A DNA stretch of 9,256 nucleotides, taken from NCBI GenBank assembly GCA_003567115.1, contig PXAP01000181.1:1-9256 (forward strand). Reading direction: 5' to 3'. A program made the position numbers and the translations under genes. Shown here piece by piece: positions 1 through 6,058 of this stretch. Below the pieces are notes generated by a model that had not been told where the DNA came from, searched no databases, and saw only the letters and a program-made list of their open reading frames with translations. The stretch is from Bacteroidota bacterium (lineage in GTDB: Bacteria; Bacteroidota; Bacteroidia; Bacteroidales; PUMT01). The first letter of the stretch is position 1, and every line of letters begins with the position of its first letter.

Positions 1-2708
1 AAAATAAAGTTGTAGGTTATTGTTGGTATTGGCCTGCCGATAATATAAAACTTGTACAGGTTATATGAATTCCGTCCCAGTAATCCTGGATCTGAGCTGT
101 CCCTTTCATAAAAGACTGAATAGGGATTTTTTCTGCCATATACATTAAGCAGTGAGAATGTCCAGTATCCTGACCTCCGTTTGTCAATCTTAAGTGTTTC
201 GTTGCGGGTAATGGTTATATCGAGCCTGTGATAGTCAGGCAGCCTGTATTTGTTCCTGTCGGAATAATAAACCAGTTGCTCATTTCCGTGGGTAAAATAC
301 ATCTCGGGCAGAGTTACCGGCCGACCCGTACTATAATTGAAGGTTGCACTTATCCGCCATCTTCTGGATATGTTGTAGCCGGCATTCAGTACAATCTCAT
401 GTGGTTTATCGTAACTGGATGGGAAATAGTTATTATTGTTGATCTGGTCCCTGGTAAAATCACTGTCAGACCTTCTCATTGAACTCGAGAATGTATAGCT
501 GATCCACCCGGAGAGCCTCCCTGAATTTCTGGCAGCATACAGCTCAATTCCATAGTTGTATCCTTTTGCATTGATAAGGTCTTTTTCAATATTTTGATTC
601 ATTAGTATTTCTGCACCTTCCCTGTATTCAATTATATTTATGAGATTCTTGAAATATACCTCCGCCGAGGTTTCAATATTGTTATTCATGAAATTTCTGA
701 AATAGCCGAGTGCATAATGGTCGCTGCTGATCGGTTTCAGATGGTGATCGCTCAGTTTCCATGTATCGGAAGGGGTTATGACTGCAGTATTGGATATCAG
801 GTTTATATACTGGTTGTTGCGTGTATAGCTTACCTTAAATGAGCTGGATCCGGAAAGATTGTAACGGATACTGAGCCGGGGCTCAAAACCACCATATTCT
901 GCTGCTTTTTCATTATTGCCGAAGGTAAGAGTGTCTGTTATAAGACCGGTACTTCTGGGATTATTTTCATCATAGAGGTATGTTGTTTCCGGTCCCAGAT
1001 GCAGATACCTGGTGTATCTCAGCCCGATTTCGGTGCTGATCCTGTCGGATATTTCAAAGTCATCACTTATGAATAAAGAAACTTCAAGACCTTTTTCTTT
1101 GTCAATCTGAGACGGCTGAATAAAAGATAAAGAATCCAGGGGTTGGAGATTTCCGGGAGATATGCCATATCTTATTAAATTGAAGCCGGATTCAACCCGG
1201 TGGTTGCCGTCCGGAAACCACAGCAGACTGCTCTTCAGGCTGTAATAATCGATGGCAGAGTTAAGAGAAAATGCTTCCTGCGGAGAGGGTTTCCCGTGCT
1301 CCCTGACATTGTAGTCGTACATGCTTAAACCGCCGGTAAAAATAAGGGAGAACTTTTCACCGAGAACTCTGTTCCATTTCAGTGAGGAAAGAGTGTTGCT
1401 GTAATCGTATTCTGTATCTTCTCCGGATGAAAATTCATCTTGACTGTGGTAGGCAAAAAGTGAAATATAACTATTCTGCCTGGGTGTAATGGACAGATGA
1501 GTGCTGATATCATAAAAACCGGCTGAACTGCTTAGTAATTCCTCCATAGGTACCCTGTCAAGAATCCGGTTGGAATATGACGACCTTCCTCCGACAGACA
1601 GGTTTATTTTATCTTTCAGAATTGGTGCCTCCATATGTATCCTGCTGTTAATCATCCCTATACCTCCTACAAGTTTGAATTCCTCGATATTTCCCGGGTC
1701 CACGCTGATATCCATTACCGAAGAAACCCTTTCTCCGTATTTTGCCGGGATACCACCCTTGAAAAGGGACATTTCTGAGACCATGTCCGGATTGACTACC
1801 GAGATGAGACCGAAAAGGTGAGATGAATTGAACAGGGGCACATTCTCAAGAAGGATAAGGTTCTGATCACTGCTTCCTCCCCTGACATGAATACCTGTCC
1901 CGAACTCCCCAACGCTCTGAACACCAGGCAACAGAGTCATACTTCTGACAATGTCCTGCTCACCCAGGTTACTGGGCAGCTCACCGAGTATCCTTGAATC
2001 CATACTTATAACGCTCATCCGTGTGCGGGATACGTTGGCTTCTGCTCTTCTGGCCATGATGGTTACCTCATCAATTCTTTGTGTCTCTTCAAACAGATAG
2101 AAATCATGTTCTCCCGGACCAAAAAGATTGATCCTTCTGTACTGGTCTTCATAACCGACATAACTGAGTCTTACCAGGAGTTCACCTGCTGGAAGGGTGA
2201 TTGAAAACCGCCCCTCCGGGTCAGCCGAGTCTCCCCTGCCGGTATCCTGGGAATAAATCACGGCACCGGGCAGTGTTTCCCCGGTGGTTCCGTCAAGAAT
2301 TCTTCCTTTAAAATCAACTGTGTTATAACGTCCGTATTCTGACGGGTCTCCTATGGTAAGCAACAGGGTGTCATGATCCCTGTTATGATAGGTTTCAAAT
2401 TCACGGGGAATAATAACAATGTAACCATCAACATTTAAAACTGTAAGATTTTCTTCTCTGATAATATTGGAAAGGGCTTGCTGGAGAGGTAGTTCTGCAA
2501 TATGCCGGTTGAAAGTGACATCTTCAAACCATTCCGGCTCATAAAAGATCCTGGTGGAATGACGTTCCTCCAGGATAGTAATTAATTCTTCAATTTTGTA
2601 CGGGGACTGAATTTGGTGTGGCACATCCATGGAATGTACCATCTGTAACGAATGCAACAGAAAAAATATCAACAAAACTTTTATATTGCAGGTCATATTT
2701 TGCTGCAT
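1..2708 (-). CDS. TonB-dependent outer-membrane receptor with N-terminal STN domain (3' end cut by window edge)
   Basis: Outer-membrane beta-barrel for energised uptake of an unknown ligand with TonB-ExbBD. The frame is open for 902 codons with no stop. Residues 1-27 form a signal peptide (IKVLLIFFLLHSL core). Residues about 36-105 resemble an STN domain (DVTFNRHIAELPLQQALSNI ... LTVLNVDGYIVII). Residues about 132-208 are a carboxypeptidase-regulatory-like beta-sandwich (FKGRILDGTTGETLPGAVIY ... LSYVGYE). The plug spans about 225-340 with the family signature HVRGGSSDQNLILLENVPLF and KGGIPAKYGERVSSVMDI. The rest is barrel. The last readable residues, PTITYNFIF-like, look like the final strand, so the stop is probably just past base 1. 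Start: the ATG at 2706-2708 has an in-frame TAA upstream and no other ATG between; the ATG at 2694-2696 (Met5) is an alternative. It is divergent from the OmpA gene. No sigma or anti-sigma gene is adjacent inside the window. The receptor class is certain; the ligand is unknown. Confidence 0.93.
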   Translation of the reverse strand, partial: MQQNMTCNIKVLLIFFLLHSLQMVHSMDVPHQIQSPYKIEELITILEERHSTRIFYEPEWFEDVTFNRHIAELPLQQALSNIIREENLTVLNVDGYIVIIPREFETYHNRDHDTLLLTIGDPSEYGRYNTVDFKGRILDGTTGETLPGAVIYSQDTGRGDSADPEGRFSITLPAGELLVRLSYVGYEDQYRRINLFGPGEHDFYLFEETQRIDEVTIMARRAEANVSRTRMSVISMDSRILGELPSNLGEQDIVRSMTLLPGVQSVGEFGTGIHVRGGSSDQNLILLENVPLFNSSHLFGLISVVNPDMVSEMSLFKGGIPAKYGERVSSVMDISVDPGNIEEFKLVGGIGMINSRIHMEAPILKDKINLSVGGRSSYSNRILDRVPMEELLSSSAGFYDISTHLSITPRQNSYISLFAYHSQDEFSSGEDTEYDYSNTLSSLKWNRVLGEKFSLIFTGGLSMYDYNVREHGKPSPQEAFSLNSAIDYYSLKSSLLWFPDGNHRVESGFNLIRYGISPGNLQPLDSLSFIQPSQIDKEKGLEVSLFISDDFEISDRISTEIGLRYTRYLHLGPETTYLYDENNPRSTGLITDTLTFGNNEKAAEYGGFEPRLSIRYNLSGSSSFKVSYTRNNQYINLISNTAVITPSDTWKLSDHHLKPISSDHYALGYFRNFMNNNIETSAEVYFKNLINIIEYREGAEILMNQNIEKDLINAKGYNYGIELYAARNSGRLSGWISYTFSSSMRRSDSDFTRDQINNNNYFPSSYDKPHEIVLNAGYNISRRWRISATFNYSTGRPVTLPEMYFTHGNEQLVYYSDRNKYRLPDYHRLDITITRNETLKIDKRRSGYWTFSLLNVYGRKNPYSVFYERDSSDPGLLGRNSYNLYKFYIIGRPIPTITYNFI

Positions 2709-3067
2709 GAATTTATCTGATAAAAAATTGCTGCAATAGGTAAGCAGTTAATTAACCTGATGGTTAGAGGTCACCTAAGACCTTCAGGAAAAGGTTTTGA
2801 AACTTTCCGGTGGACAAAGCCTTTTTACACACAGGTTAACATTTCTTTTTCAAATAAAAAATTTACATAAGATAAAAAGTAAAAATAAATCTCTTCCTTG
2901 TAAAAGTTTTGCGTTTTAAATCTGCTAATTTAATAAATACTTATATTGTATTAATTGAAACAGATTGTTAAATATTGCAAATCGAGAAATATATTTTAAT
3001 AAATTCATTTAAATCAGCATTATAATCCTGATAATTATTATTGCTCTGAATTTTGAATAATAATAGG

Positions 3068-3099
3068 GGTGAAAAGCACGTTATATAATCGATTTCACC
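3068..3099. repeat. Inverted repeat upstream of the OmpA gene
   Basis: GGTGAAA at 3068-3074 is perfectly inverted as TTTCACC at 3093-3099, with an 18-nt spacer that itself contains the palindrome TTATATAA (3081-3088). It stands out because it is the only G/C-containing symmetric element in a very AT-rich region. It lies about 125 bp before the OmpA start and could be a dimeric regulator site or an RNA hairpin. Function is inferred only from symmetry and position. Confidence 0.4.
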
Positions 3100-3118
3100 T
3101 GGAAAAGGCTGGAATTTT

Positions 3119-3151
3119 TTTGATTTAGAGTACCAGTTATAAATACAGATG
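3119..3151 (+). promoter_or_regulatory. Weak candidate promoter for the OmpA gene
   Basis: TTTG at 3119-3122 is followed after 21 nt by TACAGATG at 3144-3151. The spacing fits the Bacteroidota primary-sigma pattern (TTTG, 19-21 nt, TAnnTTTG), but the -7 box has two mismatches in its TTTG part. It is the best plus-strand candidate I found before 3225 and would leave a leader of roughly 65-70 nt. Confidence 0.22.
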
Positions 3152-3224
3152 TTTTAACTATTGATAAATTTAAATTTCAGTTCAGGCAAGTGTAAAAATC
3201 AATATTGCTAACTATCTAAATAAT

Positions 3225-4427
3225 ATGAATATGAAAACCAGGTTTTTAACGCTAATAATGATCCTGCCTTTCATTGGATCCTCTGCCCAGGAAAACAATT
3301 CCATTCAGTCTGATTATAATCAATGGTCGATCGAAGGGCGTGTTGGTTTACACAGGCCTTATAACAGTTTTACCCAGGGTTACTATACCGCCACTCCTGA
3401 TTTCTTTATGGGGGATTTGGGGGTAAGATATATGATCAATGAGTTTTTCGGGATGAAACTTGGTTTGATGTATGATCGCTATACAGCTTCAGATGCCAGC
3501 CTCGGTACTTTCAGCACAGATCAGTATGGCTTTAATATACAGGGAGTGGCCAACTTAGGCCGTATCATGAAGTTTGAGGACTGGACCAGTACTTTTAACT
3601 TATTGGGTCATTATGGCTTGGGAATCAGTGTGCTGAATTACGAAAATATTTCCGGTAATGACTGGGTGGGTAACGGTATCGGCGGTCTGACCCTCCAGGC
3701 TAAAGTGGCTCCGGGGTTAACCCTTCAAGGAGGTATCACCGCTATGGAGAATTTTAGTCAGCACAATACATTTGATGGCGGACAGGTAAATCGTGGAGAT
3801 TTACCGGTAGTATTTAAAGGAAGTTTTGGTGTTTCTATTTCTCTGGGGAGAAACGAAAAACATGCTGACTATTATGTCAGAGATGTATCGATTTATGATG
3901 CTCCGGGGTATGACACACTGGATTCAAGACTTACCGAAGTTGAATCAGGCCTGAAAGAGATTGACAGCGAACAGGAGCAGCTGAGCAGCCGTGTGGATGA
4001 GCTGAGCAGGAAAGTAGAAGGTATAGAAGATGAGGTTCATAAAATTGCTTCAGCCCGGATAGTTGATGCAAATGAAGTTATCGCCCAGTTGATAAGTGAG
4101 GGTTATTTCAATATCTATTTCAATTTTGACAGGGCACAGATTGATAAGATTGCTGCCAACACAATTAAAATTCTGAAGTCTTTCCTGGAAAACAATCCCG
4201 ATATGAATGTCGATCTTTACGGTTATGCCGATGAGAGGGGGCCTGCAGGATACAACCAGGAACTTTCACAAAGAAGGGCTGATGCTGTTGCCAAAGCGCT
4301 TATTGATGTTGGGGTAGATGCATCACGTATAAATGCAGTAGGCAGGGGTGAAGACCTTGATATTGTTCATACTGCCTCTCGCGAGTCATATCAGCTGGCA
4401 AGAAGGGTTACTTTCTCAATTAAATAA
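3225..4427 (+). CDS. OmpA-family envelope protein (barrel, coiled coil, Pal-like peptidoglycan-binding domain)
   Basis: Structural outer-membrane protein that anchors the outer membrane to peptidoglycan. The 400 residues begin with a signal peptide, likely cleaved after SSA (residue 21). Residues about 30-208 alternate hydrophobic and polar residues with many aromatic and Gly positions, as in an 8-stranded barrel ending in FGVSISLG. Residues about 229-276 form a heptad-like coiled coil (SRLTEVESGLKEIDSEQEQL onward). Residues about 293-400 are the OmpA C-terminal domain: IYFNFDRAQI, then YGYADERGPAGYNQELSQRR. Asp336 and Arg351 are 15 residues apart, the spacing of the diaminopimelate-binding pair known in OmpA-like domains. 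It ends with the usual ARRVTFSI. Start: ATG at 3225; Met3 (3231) is an alternative that would keep the signal peptide. It is monocistronic by context: divergent from the receptor and followed by candidate terminators. Confidence 0.93.
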   Translation: MNMKTRFLTLIMILPFIGSSAQENNSIQSDYNQWSIEGRVGLHRPYNSFTQGYYTATPDFFMGDLGVRYMINEFFGMKLGLMYDRYTASDASLGTFSTDQYGFNIQGVANLGRIMKFEDWTSTFNLLGHYGLGISVLNYENISGNDWVGNGIGGLTLQAKVAPGLTLQGGITAMENFSQHNTFDGGQVNRGDLPVVFKGSFGVSISLGRNEKHADYYVRDVSIYDAPGYDTLDSRLTEVESGLKEIDSEQEQLSSRVDELSRKVEGIEDEVHKIASARIVDANEVIAQLISEGYFNIYFNFDRAQIDKIAANTIKILKSFLENNPDMNVDLYGYADERGPAGYNQELSQRRADAVAKALIDVGVDASRINAVGRGEDLDIVHTASRESYQLARRVTFSIK

Positions 4428-4479
4428 GAATGCACAGATCATCATGCCCTGCACCGGAAACCCGGATTCAGGGATCTAC

Positions 4480-4560
4480 CCGGGGATCATATCCATTCCC
4501 CGGTCATTTCTTACATTTATAGCAGTATATCTTATTGACCGGGAGTTATTGCCGGTTTTT
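4480..4560 (+). promoter_or_regulatory. Overlapping, mutually exclusive stems resembling an attenuator
   Basis: Four segments can pair in alternative ways. CCGGGGA (4480-4486) pairs perfectly with TCCCCGG (4497-4503). CCCGGTCA (4499-4506) pairs perfectly with TGACCGGG (4536-4543). ACCGG (4538-4542) pairs with CCGGT (4552-4556), which runs into TTTTT. Stems 1:2 and 3:4 can coexist; stem 2:3 excludes both. That is the geometry of a transcription attenuator. Caution: CCGG is itself a palindrome, so repeated copies pair for free. The long distance to the next ATG and the promoter at 4663 argue that it may simply be a complex OmpA terminator. Confidence 0.35.
4538..4560 (+). terminator. Candidate intrinsic terminator of the OmpA gene
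   Basis: ACCGG (4538-4542) and CCGGT (4552-4556) form a 5-bp stem, extendable by a G-U pair, with a 9-nt loop, followed at once by T residues 4556-4560. It lies about 110 nt after the OmpA stop. The stem is short, so termination may be partial. Confidence 0.4.
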
Positions 4561-4605
4561 CATCCGTCTGGATGTATTTTCGGGTTAAAAGATTTGACTT
4601 CGTCG

Positions 4606-4657
4606 ATTTTCCATGTTATACTCGATGATTTGTTGAGTATTTTTTAAGATGGAAAAT
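4606..4657 (+). terminator. Nested hairpin with internal T-tract before the DUF6807 gene
   Basis: The inner stem ATACTC (4618-4623) / GAGTAT (4635-4640) has an 11-nt loop and is followed by five more T residues (4641-4645), an AT-rich terminator-like unit. An outer 9-bp perfect stem, ATTTTCCAT (4606-4614) / ATGGAAAAT (4649-4657), encloses it. Between the two stems T4616-T4617 can pair with A4646-A4647, leaving a G/G mismatch and the T-run bulged. The whole element is 52 nt and ends 5 nt before the -7 box at 4663. It may be a terminator, a regulator site overlapping the promoter, or both. Confidence 0.4.
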
Positions 4658-4662
4658 TCATG

Positions 4663-4670
4663 TATATTTG
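4663..4670 (+). promoter_or_regulatory. Bacteroidota -7 promoter box for the DUF6807 gene
   Basis: TATATTTG matches TAnnTTTG exactly. No TTTG or TTG stands 19-21 nt upstream: TTTG at 4629-4632 is 30 nt away and the T-run at 4640-4645 is 17 nt away, so the -33 element is poor. This suggests a weak or regulated promoter. Transcription from here would give a leader of about 60 nt. Confidence 0.45.
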
Positions 4671-4735
4671 TTATATAATAACTGATTGTCTTATAGCATA
4701 ACATCGTTTACATTTCTAATTAAATTAACCTGAAC

Positions 4736-5968
4736 ATGAAATTATTAATTCTTTTATTTTTTATAAGCCTTGCCCTGAAAAGCTGTGCACCTCCTGAGTA
4801 TGAGATGGTATTTGAAGTGGAGGCGGGAAATCATTATCTGATCGAAACGCCGGTATATGTTGAGCTGGAAGACGGAGAATTTGATGAAAATGCTTCACTT
4901 TGCCTTCACCTTCATTACGGTGATGTGGTGGTTCCGGGTCAGATTGAATTTATGGATGATGAAAGGCAAAGGATCTGGTGGATTGTCAACCTTGAGCCCG
5001 GTGAATCTGCTGTTTACGGACTTACCGTGGATGACCAGTGTTACACCGATGATTATACATGGGAGCAGGTTGATGAGCATTCCACCCGTCTGGTATTTGA
5101 TGATAACCCGGTAATTCAGTATGAACATCCTGTTTTTGACCCCGATGACATTGAAGGAACCAAAAAACCTTATCATCATGTATTTGAACCAACTGGTGAT
5201 GATCTCATAACCAAAGGCCCTGGCGGACTTTATTCCCATCACCGGGGTATTTTTTACGGGTATAATCATATATATATCAATGATGAGCGAATTGATATAT
5301 GGCATGCCAATGATGGTGAAAGAAGTGAACATGTTGAAGTGATCAGGGAATTTACGGGTCCTGTCATGGGAGGACATATAGTCAGGATTCACTGGAAAGA
5401 TCATGACGGGAATCCTTTTATTGAAGAGACAAGGGATTTTCGGGTTTACAGACAGCCTTCCGGGGAAACCCTCATTGATTTTAATTCTATTCTTCATGCA
5501 ACTGACGGACCGGTGATACTTGACGGTGACAGGCAACATGCCGGAGTTCAGTTCCGTGCATCACAATTTGTTGCAGATAACAGTGAATACACCAGTTTTA
5601 TCCGCCCCCCGGAGTGGTCGCATCTTGAACCGGATGAAGAAATCGAAGGGGTACATATGTATGATCTGCCGTGGAATGCCATGCATTTCAGGATTAATGA
5701 AAAGCCTTTCACGGTATCCTACATGAGTCACCCCTCCAATCCCGATGATGCTGAGATGTCAGAGCGCTTATATGGTCGTTTCGGCGAGTTTTTCCCTTAT
5801 GAAGTTGTGGAGGGTGATCCCCTGGTTGTGAATTACCGGTTCTGGATATCAGAGGGTGTTCCCCCTTCTGTTGAAGAGCTGGACAGGCGATATCAGGGTT
5901 TTGCATATCCCTATGGTATTCCGACTATATGGGACAGTGTATATGGGCCTATACGGTATACGCCGTAA
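4736..5968 (+). CDS. DUF6807 ('PmoA-like') family lipoprotein
   Basis: Exported protein of 410 residues with a lipoprotein signal: hydrophobic residues 3-14, then LKSC with Cys17 as the likely lipidated residue (Lys at -2 is unusual). The core resembles DUF6807, labelled 'methane oxygenase PmoA' in databases without being a methane monooxygenase subunit. The signature is KKPYHHVFEPTGDDLITKGP (143-162), then YSHHRGIFYGYNHI (166-179) and DIWH (187-190), matching the family pattern of a KPY-P-G-IT stretch followed by HHRG and a Trp. Later positions include DGDRQHAGVQFR (263-274) and NYRFWI (366-371). No enzymatic activity is established. The His-rich motifs suggest a metal or sugar-binding site. 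It is markedly acidic: 76 Asp/Glu against about 28 Lys/Arg. It has its own promoter and converges with the glycoside-hydrolase-like gene. The family commonly sits near Gfo/Idh oxidoreductases, as here. The start at 4736 is the only ATG that gives the signal peptide. Confidence 0.8.
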   Translation: MKLLILLFFISLALKSCAPPEYEMVFEVEAGNHYLIETPVYVELEDGEFDENASLCLHLHYGDVVVPGQIEFMDDERQRIWWIVNLEPGESAVYGLTVDDQCYTDDYTWEQVDEHSTRLVFDDNPVIQYEHPVFDPDDIEGTKKPYHHVFEPTGDDLITKGPGGLYSHHRGIFYGYNHIYINDERIDIWHANDGERSEHVEVIREFTGPVMGGHIVRIHWKDHDGNPFIEETRDFRVYRQPSGETLIDFNSILHATDGPVILDGDRQHAGVQFRASQFVADNSEYTSFIRPPEWSHLEPDEEIEGVHMYDLPWNAMHFRINEKPFTVSYMSHPSNPDDAEMSERLYGRFGEFFPYEVVEGDPLVVNYRFWISEGVPPSVEELDRRYQGFAYPYGIPTIWDSVYGPIRYTP

Positions 5969-6058
5969 TTACTGCTTTCCATCCATGGCGGCTCTTATCA
6001 AAAGATAGCGCAAATGCATTATATGAAGAAAAAAATCATAATTACTGCTTTCAGTCCA
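5966..6058. repeat. Direct repeat over the two convergent stop codons
   Basis: TAATTACTGCTTTC occurs at 5966-5979 and again at 6039-6052, 73 bp apart. With the next six bases the copies match at 18 of 20 positions (CATCCA against AGTCCA). Copy 1 begins with the TAA stop of the DUF6807 gene. Copy 2 covers the last bases of the TGA stop (6051-6053 on plus) of the minus-strand gene. The repeat is not self-complementary, so it is not a simple shared terminator. The 82-bp gap between the genes shows no convincing hairpin with a T-tract. Confidence 0.7.

Larger units (their letters stand above)
2709..3224. other. Divergent AT-rich intergenic region
   Basis: This 516-bp stretch separates the receptor gene (minus) from the OmpA gene (plus) and should hold both promoters. 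I see no coding frame resembling a known protein. An exact TAnnTTTG box was not found on either strand, so neither start of transcription can be placed firmly. Notable elements are the inverted repeat at 3068-3099 and a small near-palindrome around 2765-2778 (TTAG-A-GGT-C-ACCTAA). The middle part, about 2840-3060, is almost entirely A and T runs. Confidence 0.6.
4428..4735. other. Structured intergenic region between the OmpA and DUF6807 genes
   Basis: This 308-bp gap holds no gene that I can support. It contains, in order, a cluster of CCGG-core stems (4461-4556), a T-tract (4556-4560), a nested hairpin with a second T-tract (4606-4657), an exact Bacteroidota -7 box (4663-4670) and an AT-rich leader up to the ATG at 4736. 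An open frame enters from inside the OmpA gene and ends at 4647, but its sequence resembles no protein family. Confidence 0.55.

Noticed and set aside
228..1821. Two plus-strand open frames (228-482 and 1570-1821)
   Set aside because: They lie opposite the continuous receptor reading frame and look like complement shadows.
4348..4647. Plus-strand open frame of 99 codons overlapping the OmpA 3' end
   Set aside because: Its first part is out of frame inside the OmpA coding sequence, and the rest translates the hairpin-rich intergenic DNA. No family resemblance and no plausible start signal.
4895..5539. Minus-strand open frame of 214 codons opposite the DUF6807 gene
   Set aside because: It lies wholly inside a well-supported gene on the other strand, has an odd composition and no recognisable domain; a shadow frame.
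4736..5968. Reading the DUF6807 protein as a methane monooxygenase PmoA subunit
   Set aside because: True PmoA is an integral membrane protein; this is a soluble lipoprotein with only a signal peptide. The shared name is a database label.
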